From positions 62,001-126,000 of the forward strand of contig NZ_SULM01000002.1 of the NCBI RefSeq assembly GCF_005250615.1: a stretch of DNA of 64,000 bases, written 5' to 3'. The notes under the pieces were generated by a model. That model made no database searches. It saw nothing but the letters and a program-made list of their open reading frames with translations, and was not told where the DNA came from. The position numbers and the translations under genes are program-made. Shown piece by piece: positions 14,761-28,506 of the stretch (position 1 is the stretch's first letter; each line of letters starts with the position of its first letter). Source of the DNA: Pseudomonas rhizoryzae. GTDB lineage: Bacteria > Pseudomonadota > Gammaproteobacteria > Pseudomonadales > Pseudomonadaceae.

Positions 14761-15447
14761 TTAATTGGTCTTGCGCAAGACGTAGACCCGCCACATGGCG
14801 TAGCCCGGCAGGAAATCCAGGGCCCGATCCACGACGAAACCGGCTTCGGCGACCTCCGCCTCGAATTGGCTGCGCGCGACGATGAATCGATTCTGATAAC
14901 CGCCGCGGTCCCGGCCTTCGGCCTGGCGGCGGCGCTCTAGTGCCTGGCGGCGCCAGGCTTTGAAATTGCCATCCACCCAGAGCGACAGGATGACGCTATC
15001 CCGGGTGACCCGATGGAATTCCTGCAACAGAGCCAGGCGGTCCGCCGATTCGCCCACGTGGTGGAGCAAACGCATACAGAAGATGCAATCTACAGAATTG
15101 TCGGACAAGTCGATAGCAAAAGCCGATGTTTGCAACGGCCGTACCCGCGCCACGACCTCCGCGGGCTGCTGCGCGCAGGCAGTGGCCAGCATGTTTTCCG
15201 AGTAGTCCGCGCCAATGATCACGCGATTACGCTTTTCCGCCAGTAGCGGCCAGAAGCGCCCGGCGCCGCTGGGCAGGTCCAGCACCAGATTGGGCTGGCC
15301 GGCGATGCTCAGCGCCTGGCGTGCCAGTTGCTCGTCGCGCCAATGGGACAGGCGCCGCGCCAGCCCGTCCTGATGCTTGAGATAATACTGGCGAGCGTGG
15401 TCGGCGTCGTACTTTTGCGAAAAGGGCAAATCGATGGGCGCTTTCAC
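14761..15447 (-). CDS. class I SAM-dependent methyltransferase (WarA-like)
   Basis: 228-aa methyltransferase with SAM motif I VLDLPSGAGRFWPLL and motif II-like GADYSENML. Start is GTG at 15447 with AGGAG 8 nt upstream. It lies between colS and the InaA-type kinase, as PA4379 (warA) does in P. aeruginosa, where the pair affects O-antigen chain length. The exact substrate here is inferred from synteny. Confidence 0.85.
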   Translation of the reverse strand: MKAPIDLPFSQKYDADHARQYYLKHQDGLARRLSHWRDEQLARQALSIAGQPNLVLDLPSGAGRFWPLLAEKRNRVIIGADYSENMLATACAQQPAEVVARVRPLQTSAFAIDLSDNSVDCIFCMRLLHHVGESADRLALLQEFHRVTRDSVILSLWVDGNFKAWRRQALERRRQAEGRDRGGYQNRFIVARSQFEAEVAEAGFVVDRALDFLPGYAMWRVYVLRKTN

Positions 15448-15537
15448 GGAGTCAGCTCCTGGAAGGTAGGAAGGTGCCGCTAACCTACCCAGGACGCTGT
15501 CAAACGCCGGTCAAGCCTTTGTGAAAATTCTGTAATC

Positions 15538-16827
15538 CTAATCAGCTACCCTGTCGGTGCCGAGTCGTATTTCAAAACGGCAGCCGCCCAAGGGGCTGTC
15601 ACCCAGGTTTACGCTCCAACCCTGCAGCTGGCAGATCCGTCTGACCAGCGACAAGCCCAGGCCAAGCCCCTCCCCGCGCCCCTCGGCGCCGCGCACGAAG
15701 GGTTGGAACATGGCTTCGCGCTGCTCTTCCGGGATACCCACGCCACTGTCTTCCACCACGAAGCCATGATCCCCGACCTGCAAGCCGATGTAGCCACGCT
15801 CGGTGTAATGCAGCGCGTTGCGCAGCAGGTTACTCATCACCGAGCGCAGGAAGGGTTCGTGCCAGAGGTAGGTGTCGGCTTCCGGCGCCATGCTCAGCCG
15901 CCATTGCAGTCCCTTGGCTTCCACCGCCGCCTGCCATTCCGCCGCCTGCCGCCGCGCCACCTCGGCCAGGGTGGCCCGCGGTGCCTGGGTATCGCTGTCG
16001 CCCTGGTTGCGGGCCAGCGCCAGGAAGGTCTGGACCAGCTCCTGCATCTCCCGCGCGGCGCGGGTCATGCGCTCCAGCGGTCCCTGCGCCCGAGGCGGCA
16101 GGTCCGGGATGGCGGCCAGTAGTTCGCAGGACGAATTGATGACCATCAGCGGCGTGCGCAGCTCATGGCTGACATCGCTGGTGAACAATCGCTCGCGCAC
16201 CAGCGCGGCGCGCAGGCGATCGAAGGCGTGGTCGAAGGCGCCGGCCAACTCCCCTACCTCGTCCTTGGCGTAGTCGGGTGCCAGGGGCGGCGTGACATCC
16301 AGGATCTGATCGCGCCGCCGTACCTGCCGTGCCAGGCGCACCACCGGGGCGATCACCCGCCGCGCCAGGGCCCAGCCCAACAGCCAGGCCAGCGCCACGC
16401 TGCTCAGGAAGCCGACCAGCACCACCTTGTAGAGCAAGCGTTCCCGGGCCTCGAAATCGCTCTGGTTCTGCAACAGGACGAAGTGATTACCTTCGAGCTC
16501 GGCCACATAGGCATAGAAATACTGATGGTCCTCCTCCACTTCGCTGAAACCTGCTGGGAGGTCACGCAGGTGGTCTGGCAATTGAGACACCTCGGCGAGG
16601 GGGACGAAATACAGGCGCATGTCGGGATCCAGCACCGGCTGCCCGCCCCGTCGCATGTCGCGCTGCACCATACGCTCCAGCTCATTGCGCAGGTCGGTGG
16701 AAATCAGCCGCTCCTCGACGGTGTGCACCACCGCGACGATGCCCAGGGAAAACACGCCGCCGACCAGGAAGGTCATCAGCACGAAGGCGATGACGATCCG
16801 CCGCGACAGGCTCAGGTGGTACTCCAT
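15538..16827 (-). CDS. colS: sensor histidine kinase ColS
   Basis: Inner-membrane sensor of the ColRS system, which guards the envelope against excess zinc, iron and other stress. The 429-aa protein has a first TM at ~11-34, a short periplasmic loop (~35-130), a second TM, HAMP, a HisKA domain (DVSHELRTPLMVI) and an HATPase domain with GVGIPEEQ and GLGLGLSLV. The periplasmic loop contains E96-x-x-E99, the ExxE metal-sensing motif known from P. putida ColS. ATG is 2 nt after the colR stop. Confidence 0.94.
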   Translation of the reverse strand: MEYHLSLSRRIVIAFVLMTFLVGGVFSLGIVAVVHTVEERLISTDLRNELERMVQRDMRRGGQPVLDPDMRLYFVPLAEVSQLPDHLRDLPAGFSEVEEDHQYFYAYVAELEGNHFVLLQNQSDFEARERLLYKVVLVGFLSSVALAWLLGWALARRVIAPVVRLARQVRRRDQILDVTPPLAPDYAKDEVGELAGAFDHAFDRLRAALVRERLFTSDVSHELRTPLMVINSSCELLAAIPDLPPRAQGPLERMTRAAREMQELVQTFLALARNQGDSDTQAPRATLAEVARRQAAEWQAAVEAKGLQWRLSMAPEADTYLWHEPFLRSVMSNLLRNALHYTERGYIGLQVGDHGFVVEDSGVGIPEEQREAMFQPFVRGAEGRGEGLGLGLSLVRRICQLQGWSVNLGDSPLGGCRFEIRLGTDRVAD

Positions 16828-16829
16828 GG

Positions 16830-17504
16830 TCAATCCTGCTCCACCAGCTTGTAGCCCACCCCATGGATGGTACGCAGCAGCGGCTGCTCGAAGGGTTTGT
16901 CGATGACCTGCCGCAACTGGTGGACATGGCTGCGCAGGCTGTCGCTGTCCGGGTAGTCCTCGCCCCAAACCGCCTCTTCCAGCACCTCGCGACGTACCAC
17001 GTGGGGGCTCTTCTGCATCAGCAGGGCGAGGATCTTGAGGCCAATGGGATTGAGCTTGAGCAGCGTGCCGGCCCGGGTCACTTCCAGGGTATCGAGGTCG
17101 TAGCTGAGATCGGCGACCTGCAACTGGCGCCGTCCGCCGCCCTTGGTCCGCCGCATGACCGCCTCGACGCGGGCGGCCAATTCGGACAAGGCGAAGGGCT
17201 TGACCAGGTAGTCGTCGGCGCCGGAGCGGAAGCCTTCCAGGCGGTCGTCGAGCTGGTCGCGAGCGGTGAGCATGATCACCGGGGTGTCGCGTCGGGCGTC
17301 TTGGCGCAGGCGCTGGCAGAGGGTGTAGCCATCGATGCCCGGCAGCATGATGTCGAGGATCAGCAGGTCGTAGTGCTCGGTCGCCGCCAGGTGCAGACCC
17401 GAGAGACCGTCCTGGGCGCAATCCACGCTGTAGCCCTTGAGGCTGAGGTAGTCCAGCAGATTGCTGAGGATGTCCTTGTTGTCTTCCACCACCAGGATAC
17501 GCAT
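16830..17504 (-). CDS. colR: response regulator ColR (OmpR family)
   Basis: 224-aa DNA-binding response regulator with a receiver domain (acidic pocket E7/D8, phospho-acceptor Asp51 in LLILDIMLPG, K at LVKPF) and a C-terminal winged helix. A GAGGT Shine-Dalgarno lies before ATG 17504. It forms an operon with colS and probably with warA/warB downstream. Cognate partner of ColS. Confidence 0.94.
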   Translation of the reverse strand: MRILVVEDNKDILSNLLDYLSLKGYSVDCAQDGLSGLHLAATEHYDLLILDIMLPGIDGYTLCQRLRQDARRDTPVIMLTARDQLDDRLEGFRSGADDYLVKPFALSELAARVEAVMRRTKGGGRRQLQVADLSYDLDTLEVTRAGTLLKLNPIGLKILALLMQKSPHVVRREVLEEAVWGEDYPDSDSLRSHVHQLRQVIDKPFEQPLLRTIHGVGYKLVEQD

Positions 17505-17638
17505 GTCGCTGACCTCTATGCCAGACCCCGCCCGGGGCCTCGTTGTCTTCTGTTCGGCACAGAGCCTACCTGCCACCAGCGACCTCGACCAGCGCAGCAG
17601 CGGCGCCCTGGTTGGGAGCACCAGGGATTACCGACCAT

Positions 17639-17674
17639 AAAAAAACCCCGGTGTCCGCGAGGATCACCGGGGTT
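17639..17674 (-). terminator. intrinsic terminator of groESL
   Basis: Read on the minus strand, AACCCCGGTG pairs with CACCGGGGTT (17665-17674 with 17644-17653), followed by a run of seven T. It lies 29 nt after the groEL stop. Confidence 0.9.
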
Positions 17675-17702
17675 CGGCTCGGCCCTAGGGCCGGAGCGGC
17701 TC

Positions 17703-19355
<1,653 letters not shown>

Positions 19356-19382
19356 CTAAGAAATTCGAAAAGTGAGCGGGGA

Positions 19383-19676
19383 TCAGCCTTCGATGACGGC
19401 CAGGATTTCGGACTCGGCCATGACCAGCAGTTCTTCGCCATCGACCTTGATGGCGTTGCTGCCGGAGTAGGGGCCGAACACCACCTTGTCACCCACTTTC
19501 ACCGCCGGAGCCCGGACTTCGCCGTTGTCCAGCACGCGTCCAGTGCCTACGGCAACCACTTCACCGCGGTTCGGCTTCTCGGCAGCCGAGCCCGGCAGCA
19601 CGATGCCGCCAGCGGATTTGGTCTCTTCTTCGCTGCGACGGATCACAACGCGATCATGCAGAGGACGAAGCGCCAT
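19383..19676 (-). CDS. groES: co-chaperonin GroES (Hsp10)
   Basis: Lid of the GroEL chamber, 97 aa, starting [14 protein letters not shown], with the mobile loop [16 protein letters not shown] precedes ATG 19676; the longer open frame upstream is not coding. Confidence 0.98.
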   Translation of the reverse strand: MALRPLHDRVVIRRSEEETKSAGGIVLPGSAAEKPNRGEVVAVGTGRVLDNGEVRAPAVKVGDKVVFGPYSGSNAIKVDGEELLVMAESEILAVIEG

Positions 19677-19820
19677 TGTCGTATCTCCCAAAGTTCTAAG
19701 TGTTTCCAGCGCCGATGACTGCATCGGCAGTTTGTTTTTACCGGCTGCGCCGGGTGCGACCCATCCTCGACGGGACGCGAAACCTGCTCGCCTCGCGGCG
19801 ACAACCTTGCGGTGTCCGCT

Positions 19821-19850
19821 ACATGAGGTTGTCGCCAGGCATTTCAAGGG
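19821..19850 (-). promoter_or_regulatory. sigma-32 (RpoH) heat-shock promoter of groESL
   Basis: On the minus strand CCCTTGAAA (19850-19842) is followed after 13 nt by CCTCATGT (19828-19821). This fits the RpoH pattern CTTGAAA-N11-15-CCCCATNT well and lies ~145 nt upstream of groES, just after the fxsA stop. Seen in sequence; use under heat shock is inferred. Confidence 0.8.
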
Positions 19851-19865
19851 TGGCCAGGAAAATTT

Positions 19866-20324
19866 TTAGTGCTTTTCCTCGTCGCGGCGCACGATCTCGC
19901 CCTCGATCACCTCGGGACGATGCGGCGCGGAATGACCAGGCCCCGGCTGGTAGCCCTGGGGACCGGCAGCCCGGCGCGTCACCTGGCCGATCACCGCGCC
20001 CAGCAGGGCCTTGCGGGTCACTGGCAGCAGGCAGATGAGCGCCAGGACGTCACTGATGAAGCCCGGAAAGATCAACAGGGCACCGGCGATGGCCATGGTC
20101 AGCCCCTGGACCACCTCCTGCTCGGGCATCTGCCCCTGGGCCAGGCGCATGCGGATACGCCAGAGGGTGGTGAAACCGGCGACGCGCAGCAGGGCGACAC
20201 CGACCAGAAAGCCCAGCAGCAGCAGGGCGAAGGTGGCGAGCACGCCAATTTCGCTGCCGACCTTGATGAGTACGGCCAGTTCCAGAAAGGGGAACAGCAA
20301 GAAGAGTAAGGCGGTCACGCGCAT
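19866..20324 (-). CDS. fxsA: FxsA family membrane protein
   Basis: 152-aa membrane protein named for suppressing F-exclusion of phage T7. Hydrophobic segments at ~5-45 and ~70-105 and the family start TALLFLLFPFLELAVLI are visible; the C-terminal tail is charged. Located directly upstream of groES, as in P. aeruginosa. Confidence 0.92.
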   Translation of the reverse strand: MRVTALLFLLFPFLELAVLIKVGSEIGVLATFALLLLGFLVGVALLRVAGFTTLWRIRMRLAQGQMPEQEVVQGLTMAIAGALLIFPGFISDVLALICLLPVTRKALLGAVIGQVTRRAAGPQGYQPGPGHSAPHRPEVIEGEIVRRDEEKH

Positions 20325-20419
20325 CTCGAATCCTTCACGGTAGAAACCGGTTGAATGCTTAGAGATGGAGGCGTCCGCGACGATTTCAAGGTGATCGTCA
20401 CGGACCGTACGCCTGCGAA

Positions 20420-20442
20420 AAGGCCGCGAAAATCGCGGCCTT
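20420..20442 (-). terminator. terminator after the DUF481 gene
   Basis: AAGGCCGCGA (20420-20429) pairs with TCGCGGCCTT (20433-20442). On the minus strand the stem is followed by TTTT. It is 34 nt after the stop of the gene at 20476. Confidence 0.75.
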
Positions 20443-20475
20443 GACGGTTTGGCTGACGCCTAGCGAAACATGACG

Positions 20476-21483
20476 TTACCAGGAGACGCCGACGCCGGCG
20501 GTGTACTCGGTCTGGTTGACGTTGCCCTCGGCGCCGCTGGTGAACTCCTTGGACGCCTTGAGGTTCAAGGATGCCCAGTTGGTCACCTTGTATCTCAGGC
20601 CGATGTCGCCGTCGAAGGTCAGGTCGGCGGTATTGTCCAGCGGCCGGCCGATTTCGCCGTTGGTGAAGAACTGGACGGTCTGACCGTAGAGATAACGGTT
20701 GTAGTCCCACTTCATGCTCGCCGAGAGGAAGCTGCTGGAGCCGCCATCGCGATACTCGTAGCGGTTCTGGTTGAGCAGGCCGGTGAGCGAGAAGGCGCCC
20801 AGTTCGTTATCCCAGAACTGGTAACCCGGACCGGTACCTATGATGCGCTGTTTGGCCAGATCCTGAATCCAGTCGCGCTTATATTCGGCGCGGCCCTGCC
20901 AGAAGAATTTCTCGTCGAAGAAGCGATCCAGGGCGTACTGCAGGTCGTACTTGTTGATCGACACCACGTCGTCGGCTTCGTAGCGGTCATAGCTGCCGTT
21001 GGCATTGTGCCGCCACATGCCGTGCCGGGCCTGGGTCCGGAAGTCGATGTCGTACTTTTCGCTGTCCTGGGACGAGTTGATGTAGTCCAGGCCGGCATCG
21101 ATGTTGCCTTTCCAGGCGAAGTCGCGCAGGAAGGGACGCGGGGTGACGATCTGGGTGATGCTCGCCAGGGGCACGGTCTGCGCGCCGTCGGCGGTGGTGA
21201 CCACCACCTCGCCGTCATTGGCCGGCTTGAGGCTTTCCACGGGGAAGTCAGGCTCGTACTTGCCACGCTGGACGATGACCGGCTTGTCGCGCTGCAGGGT
21301 CTTGATCTTGTCCCAAGCCAGGGGAATGTTGCCACCGTACTCGGTCTGCAGCAGCAGCTTCTTGCTGTCGAGCAGCTTGATGGAGCCGGTCAGGCGGTCG
21401 CCATTCTTGAGCCAGACCGTGTCGGCATGGGCGAAAGAGGCGAGTGACAACAGCGCGAGCGAGGTAAGGAATCGAAAACGCAT
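20476..21483 (-). CDS. DUF481 family outer-membrane protein
   Basis: 335 aa with a clear signal peptide (MRFRFLTSLALLSLASFAHA). After an N-terminal beta domain (~21-130), residues ~140-335 alternate aromatic and polar residues and end in W, as expected for a DUF481/YdiY-type beta-barrel of the outer membrane. Function unknown. The open frame continues upstream, but the signal peptide fixes ATG 21483. Confidence 0.85.
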   Translation of the reverse strand: MRFRFLTSLALLSLASFAHADTVWLKNGDRLTGSIKLLDSKKLLLQTEYGGNIPLAWDKIKTLQRDKPVIVQRGKYEPDFPVESLKPANDGEVVVTTADGAQTVPLASITQIVTPRPFLRDFAWKGNIDAGLDYINSSQDSEKYDIDFRTQARHGMWRHNANGSYDRYEADDVVSINKYDLQYALDRFFDEKFFWQGRAEYKRDWIQDLAKQRIIGTGPGYQFWDNELGAFSLTGLLNQNRYEYRDGGSSSFLSASMKWDYNRYLYGQTVQFFTNGEIGRPLDNTADLTFDGDIGLRYKVTNWASLNLKASKEFTSGAEGNVNQTEYTAGVGVSW

Positions 21484-21708
21484 GGGCACCAGGACACCTT
21501 GAGTAGAAAGGTAACGAAACGAGAGGGCGCGATTATCCGGGTGGCAGAGCCCGACGCAACCGTTACTGAGTAAAAGTTGAGCAAGTTTCCAGAAATACCG
21601 CCCAGAGGTCGGACAGACTTGAAGAAAGCGGCAAGCGAACCTCTTTCCGCCCCACTGTAACCAAATTTTTCGGCACACTGGCACTCTCATCCAGGGCATC
21701 GAGGTGTC

Positions 21709-22047
21709 ATGAGCGAATCCTCTCCTCCCGATCCACGTCGCCAGGCGGTCTTCCAGGTCCTGGCCGCCATTCCCACCGGGCGGGTGGTCAGCTACGGCCA
21801 GTTGGCGGAACTCGCCGGTCTTGGGCGGGGCGCACGCTGGGTGGGCTGGATGCTGGGACGCTTGCCGGAGGGCAGCGCCCTGCCCTGGCACCGCGTGATC
21901 GCGGCGGATGGACGGCCGAGCCTGAGCCAAGATAGCGCTTCGGGACGGGAGCAGCGCGAGCGCCTGCGCGCCGAAGGTGTGATGTTGCACGAGGACCGGG
22001 TGGACATGCGTCGGTACCGGTGGAATCCAGCTGAGAGTGTCGAGTAG
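21709..22047 (+). CDS. alkyltransferase-like protein (ATL, MGMT family without the active cysteine)
   Basis: 112-aa protein with the MGMT DNA-binding helix-turn-helix (VVSYGQLAELAG). The active-site PCHR of O6-alkylguanine transferases is PWHR here (Trp60), so it cannot accept alkyl groups. ATL proteins instead bind O6-alkylguanine and pass it to nucleotide excision repair. Its end overlaps or abuts ampG. Confidence 0.9.
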   Translation: MSESSPPDPRRQAVFQVLAAIPTGRVVSYGQLAELAGLGRGARWVGWMLGRLPEGSALPWHRVIAADGRPSLSQDSASGREQRERLRAEGVMLHEDRVDMRRYRWNPAESVE

Positions 22048-22075
22048 AGTGCGCGTTTTTTCCGAGCCCAAGGGC

Positions 22076-23791
22076 ATGTTTGCACGTTTCTGGCGTGAAG
22101 CCGTCACCACCTATAAGTCCAAGGCCTGCCTGGCCCTGCTGCTGCTGGGTTTCGCCGCGGGCTTGCCGGCGATGCTGGTGTTCTCCACCCTCTCCGTCTG
22201 GCTGCGCGAAGCCGGGGTGAGCCGCGAGACCATCGGCTATGCCAGCTGGATCACCCTGGCCTATGCCTTCAAGTGGGTGTGGTCGCCCATGCTCGACCTG
22301 TGGAAGCTGCCGCTACTCGGCCGACTCGGCCGGCGGCGTTCCTGGCTGGTGCTGTCCCAGGTCGTGGTCGGCCTGGGCCTGGTGGGCATGGCGCTGTGCA
22401 ATCCACAGCAGCACCTGGAGCAGTTGATCGCCCTGGCGGTCCTGGTGGCCTTCGCCTCGGCGACCCAGGACATCGCCGTGGATGCCTATCGCCTGGAGAT
22501 CGCCGGCGACGAACGCCAGGCAGCGCTGGCCGCCTGCTACATGACCGGCTATCGCATCGCCGCCCTGCTCGCCAGCGCCGGCGCGCTGTTCCTCGCCGAG
22601 GAGCTGGGCTCGTCCAAACTGGACTACAGCCAGAGCGCCTGGGCCACCACCTATCTGCTGTTCGCCCTGCTGGTAGTGCCCAGCCTGATCACCAGCCTGC
22701 TGATCCGCGAGCCCGAGCAGGTGGCACCGCTGGCCATGGCCGAATCCCCCTTCGGCTTCAATCACCAACTGGTGGCGGTGGCGCTGCTGCTGGTGATGCT
22801 GATTTCCATCCCCGCGGCGATCAACGCCATGATCGCCCAGGCCTGGCCGCGCGCCCTGCTCTATACGCTGTTCATCGTGGGCATCCTCTCGCCCTGGGGG
22901 CGCTACTGCACCCGCCCGCTCAGTGACCTGCTACGCCGGGTACGCGAGCCCATGCGCCTGCGCGACGCCGCCAATGCCGAGGAAGTACCGCGCTTCGATT
23001 TCGTGCACCAGATGGTCTCGGTGATCCTGCTCATCGTGCTGCTGGTGGCGGTTCCCGGCGCCCTGTCGGCCTATGCCGGCGGCTACTGGCCACGCGGCCT
23101 GATGTACAGCCTGATCGCCTGGGGCTGCCTGTGCGCCCCCGGTCGCCGCCTGATGGCGCCGGTGCTGACCCCGATCACCGAGTTCATCCAGCGCTACCAG
23201 TGGCAGGCCCTGCTGCTGCTCGGGCTGATTTCCACCTATCGACTGTCAGATACGGTGATGGGAGTGATGGCGGGGGTGTTCTACATCGACGTCGGCTACA
23301 GCAAGGAAACCATCGCCAGCGTGAGCAAGGTCTTCGGGGTGTTCATGACCCTGCTGGGCGCCGGCCTGGGTGGCGTCCTGATCACGCGCATCGGCATCCT
23401 GCCCATCCTCTTCATCGGCGGCGCCGCTTCGGCGTTGACCAATCTGCTGTTCGTGATGATCGCCTCCACCGGTGCCAACGTGCCGCTGCTGATCGCCACC
23501 ATCTGTGCCGACAACATCAGCGGTGGCATGGCCACCTCGGCCTTCGTCGCCTATCTGTCGAGCCTGACCAACCTGAGGTTCTCGGCGACCCAGTACGCCA
23601 TGCTCAGCTCGCTGATGCTGCTGTTGCCGCGGCTACTGGGCGGTTATTCGGGGGCCATGGTGGAGCATGTCGGCTATAGCTCCTTCTTCTCGCTGACCGC
23701 GCTCATGGGGGTTCCGACCCTATTGCTGATCGCGCTGCTCTGGCTGCGCCAGCGGCGCGATCCCGCCGTCGTCAAGACCGGCGGGACTTGA
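22076..23791 (+). CDS. ampG: AmpG family muropeptide permease (MFS)
   Basis: Inner-membrane importer of anhydro-muropeptides for cell-wall recycling, which also feeds AmpC induction. About 571 aa with ~14 hydrophobic segments and the family motif LGFAAGLPAMLVFSTLSVWLREAG. ATG 22076 is chosen because it leaves a short cytoplasmic lead like E. coli AmpG. An in-frame GTG at 22037, overlapping the previous gene, would add 13 residues. Next to mscS and yajQ, as PA4393-4395. Confidence 0.9.
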   Translation: MFARFWREAVTTYKSKACLALLLLGFAAGLPAMLVFSTLSVWLREAGVSRETIGYASWITLAYAFKWVWSPMLDLWKLPLLGRLGRRRSWLVLSQVVVGLGLVGMALCNPQQHLEQLIALAVLVAFASATQDIAVDAYRLEIAGDERQAALAACYMTGYRIAALLASAGALFLAEELGSSKLDYSQSAWATTYLLFALLVVPSLITSLLIREPEQVAPLAMAESPFGFNHQLVAVALLLVMLISIPAAINAMIAQAWPRALLYTLFIVGILSPWGRYCTRPLSDLLRRVREPMRLRDAANAEEVPRFDFVHQMVSVILLIVLLVAVPGALSAYAGGYWPRGLMYSLIAWGCLCAPGRRLMAPVLTPITEFIQRYQWQALLLLGLISTYRLSDTVMGVMAGVFYIDVGYSKETIASVSKVFGVFMTLLGAGLGGVLITRIGILPILFIGGAASALTNLLFVMIASTGANVPLLIATICADNISGGMATSAFVAYLSSLTNLRFSATQYAMLSSLMLLLPRLLGGYSGAMVEHVGYSSFFSLTALMGVPTLLLIALLWLRQRRDPAVVKTGGT

Positions 23792-23800
23792 GCGGGAAAC

Positions 23801-24673
23801 TCAGGCGCTGGGGCTGGACTCGGCGCGCGGATCGGCAGCGGGCGCGGTATTGGCGAAATGCACCACCCGCTGAGGGAAGGGAATGCCGATGCCGACCGCG
23901 CCAAGGCGGTCGCGGACTTGCTCATTGAGCATGAACATCATCGGCCAGTAGTCGCCACTGTCGGTCCAGAATCGCAGCGACAGGGTGATGGCGCTGTCGC
24001 CCAGCGCCGAGACCACTACCTCCGCAGCCGGATCGCGGTGCACCCGCGCATCTTCCGCCAGCGCCAGCAGGACTGCGCGGCCCTGCTGCAGATCGGCCTC
24101 GTAATCCACGCCCACGTCGAAGATCACCTTGCGCTTGGGCTGGCGCGAGTAGTTGGTGATGATGCCGTTGGACAGGTTGCCGTTGGGAATGGTGACGGTC
24201 TTGTTGTCCCCGGTCAGCAGGATGGTGTGGAAGATCTGGATGGAATTCACCGTGCCCAGCACACCCTGGGCCTCGATGAATTCTCCGACGCGGAAGGGGC
24301 GGAAGGTCAGGATCAGCACCCCGCCCGCGAAGTTCGACAGGCTGCCCTGCAGCGCCAGGCCCACGGCCAGACCGGCCGCACCGATGATGGCGACGAAAGA
24401 GGTCGTGGCGATGCCGATCATGGACGCCGCGCTGACCGCCAGCAGGATCTTGAGGATGATGCTGACCAGACTGCCGACGAAACTCAGCAACGCCGGATCG
24501 GCGCCATGGTGCGCCGCCAGGCCGCTCGCCTTGCCCGAAATCTTGTTGATCAACCACCAGCCGATGGCCAGGGTCAGCAGCGCCAGCAGTACCCGACCGG
24601 AATACTGCAGGACAATGGGAAGCCAGCCCGCGGTCAGTGCCAGCAGGTGGTTGTATTGATTTTCGATATCCAA
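23801..24673 (-). CDS. mscS: small-conductance mechanosensitive channel MscS
   Basis: 290-aa inner-membrane channel with three N-terminal TMs, the Gly/Ala-packed TM3 pore helix (IIGAAGLAVGLALQGSLSNFAGGVLIL) and a cytoplasmic beta/vestibule domain starting FRPFRVGEFIEAQG. Convergent with ampG; upstream of it is yajQ on the same strand. Confidence 0.94.
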   Translation of the reverse strand: MDIENQYNHLLALTAGWLPIVLQYSGRVLLALLTLAIGWWLINKISGKASGLAAHHGADPALLSFVGSLVSIILKILLAVSAASMIGIATTSFVAIIGAAGLAVGLALQGSLSNFAGGVLILTFRPFRVGEFIEAQGVLGTVNSIQIFHTILLTGDNKTVTIPNGNLSNGIITNYSRQPKRKVIFDVGVDYEADLQQGRAVLLALAEDARVHRDPAAEVVVSALGDSAITLSLRFWTDSGDYWPMMFMLNEQVRDRLGAVGIGIPFPQRVVHFANTAPAADPRAESSPSA

Positions 24674-24741
24674 ACGGGGTCTCCTGTTACCTCTTCGAGC
24701 GAGGGTCGCCGCGCCAGGGGGCGACCCTAAAGGGAGTCAGC

Positions 24742-25221
24742 TCAGTCGCGGAAGTTCTGGTATTGCAACGGCATGCCCAGCGACTGGCCACGCAGCAGGG
24801 CGATGACTTCCTGCAATTCGTCGCGCTTCTTGCCGGTGACGCGCACCTGCTCGCCCTGGATGGCGGCCTGGACCTTGATCTTGCTGTCCTTGATCAGGGC
24901 GACGATCTTCTTCGCCAGCTCCTTGTCGATACCCTCGCGCAGGGTGGTCTCCTGCTTCACGGTCTTGCCGGAGGCGTAGGCGTCCTTGACCTCCAGGCAC
25001 TGGACGTCGATCTTGCGCTTGGCCAGGTTGACCTTGAGGATCTCCAGCATCTGCTCGAGCTGGAAGTCGGCTTCGGCGGTCAGGGTCACGGTCAGGTCCT
25101 TGGCTTCGAAGCTGCCCTTGCCGCGCAGGTCGTAGCGGCGATCGAGGTCCTTGATGGCGTTGTCGACGGCGTTGGTGACTTCGTGCTTGTCCAGCTCCGA
25201 TACCACGTCGAAGGAAGGCAT
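24742..25221 (-). CDS. yajQ: YajQ family nucleotide/c-di-GMP-binding protein
   Basis: 159-aa cytoplasmic protein, start [22 protein letters not shown] with AGGAG upstream. YajQ proteins bind RNA, and in Xanthomonas and Pseudomonas some bind c-di-GMP and act as transcription co-regulators; which applies here is not shown by sequence. Confidence 0.94.
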   Translation of the reverse strand: MPSFDVVSELDKHEVTNAVDNAIKDLDRRYDLRGKGSFEAKDLTVTLTAEADFQLEQMLEILKVNLAKRKIDVQCLEVKDAYASGKTVKQETTLREGIDKELAKKIVALIKDSKIKVQAAIQGEQVRVTGKKRDELQEVIALLRGQSLGMPLQYQNFRD

Positions 25222-25269
25222 GAGTTTTCTCCTGGGTTGCGATGGGGCAGCCTTGACGCTGCAGCCTGA

Positions 25270-26259
<990 letters not shown>

Positions 26260-26420
26260 GTGTGGTGTTTCAGAAGTTAACTACACAATCTTGGCGGCGC
26301 TTTTTTGGCCGGAGCTGCGTTGCCACTTCTCGCCATAGCCCTGCTATGACTCGTCGCGGCGCCTTGCCCCTACCAAAAAATCACTCGCCAATTCTTGCGC
26401 GAACTTCTAAAACACCACAC
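26260..26420. repeat. 161-bp imperfect palindromic element between panE and the kinase gene
   Basis: The left arm GTGTGGTGTTTCAGAAGTT (26260-26278) is nearly complementary to the right end AACTTCTAAAACACCACAC (26402-26420). Pairing continues inward over about 50 nt per arm (TTGGCG...TTTTTTGG against CCAAAAAA...CGCCAA) down to a CATAG/CTATG stem near the centre. It begins immediately after the panE stop. It may terminate panE or be a non-autonomous mobile repeat; no open frame is inside. Confidence 0.75.
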
Positions 26421-26463
26421 TAGCGGGCTACCCTGCCCGTCCCCTCGCTGGAACGGCTGCCCC

Positions 26464-28485
<2,022 letters not shown>

Positions 28486-28506
28486 GACCTGACCAGGAGC
28501 TACGCC

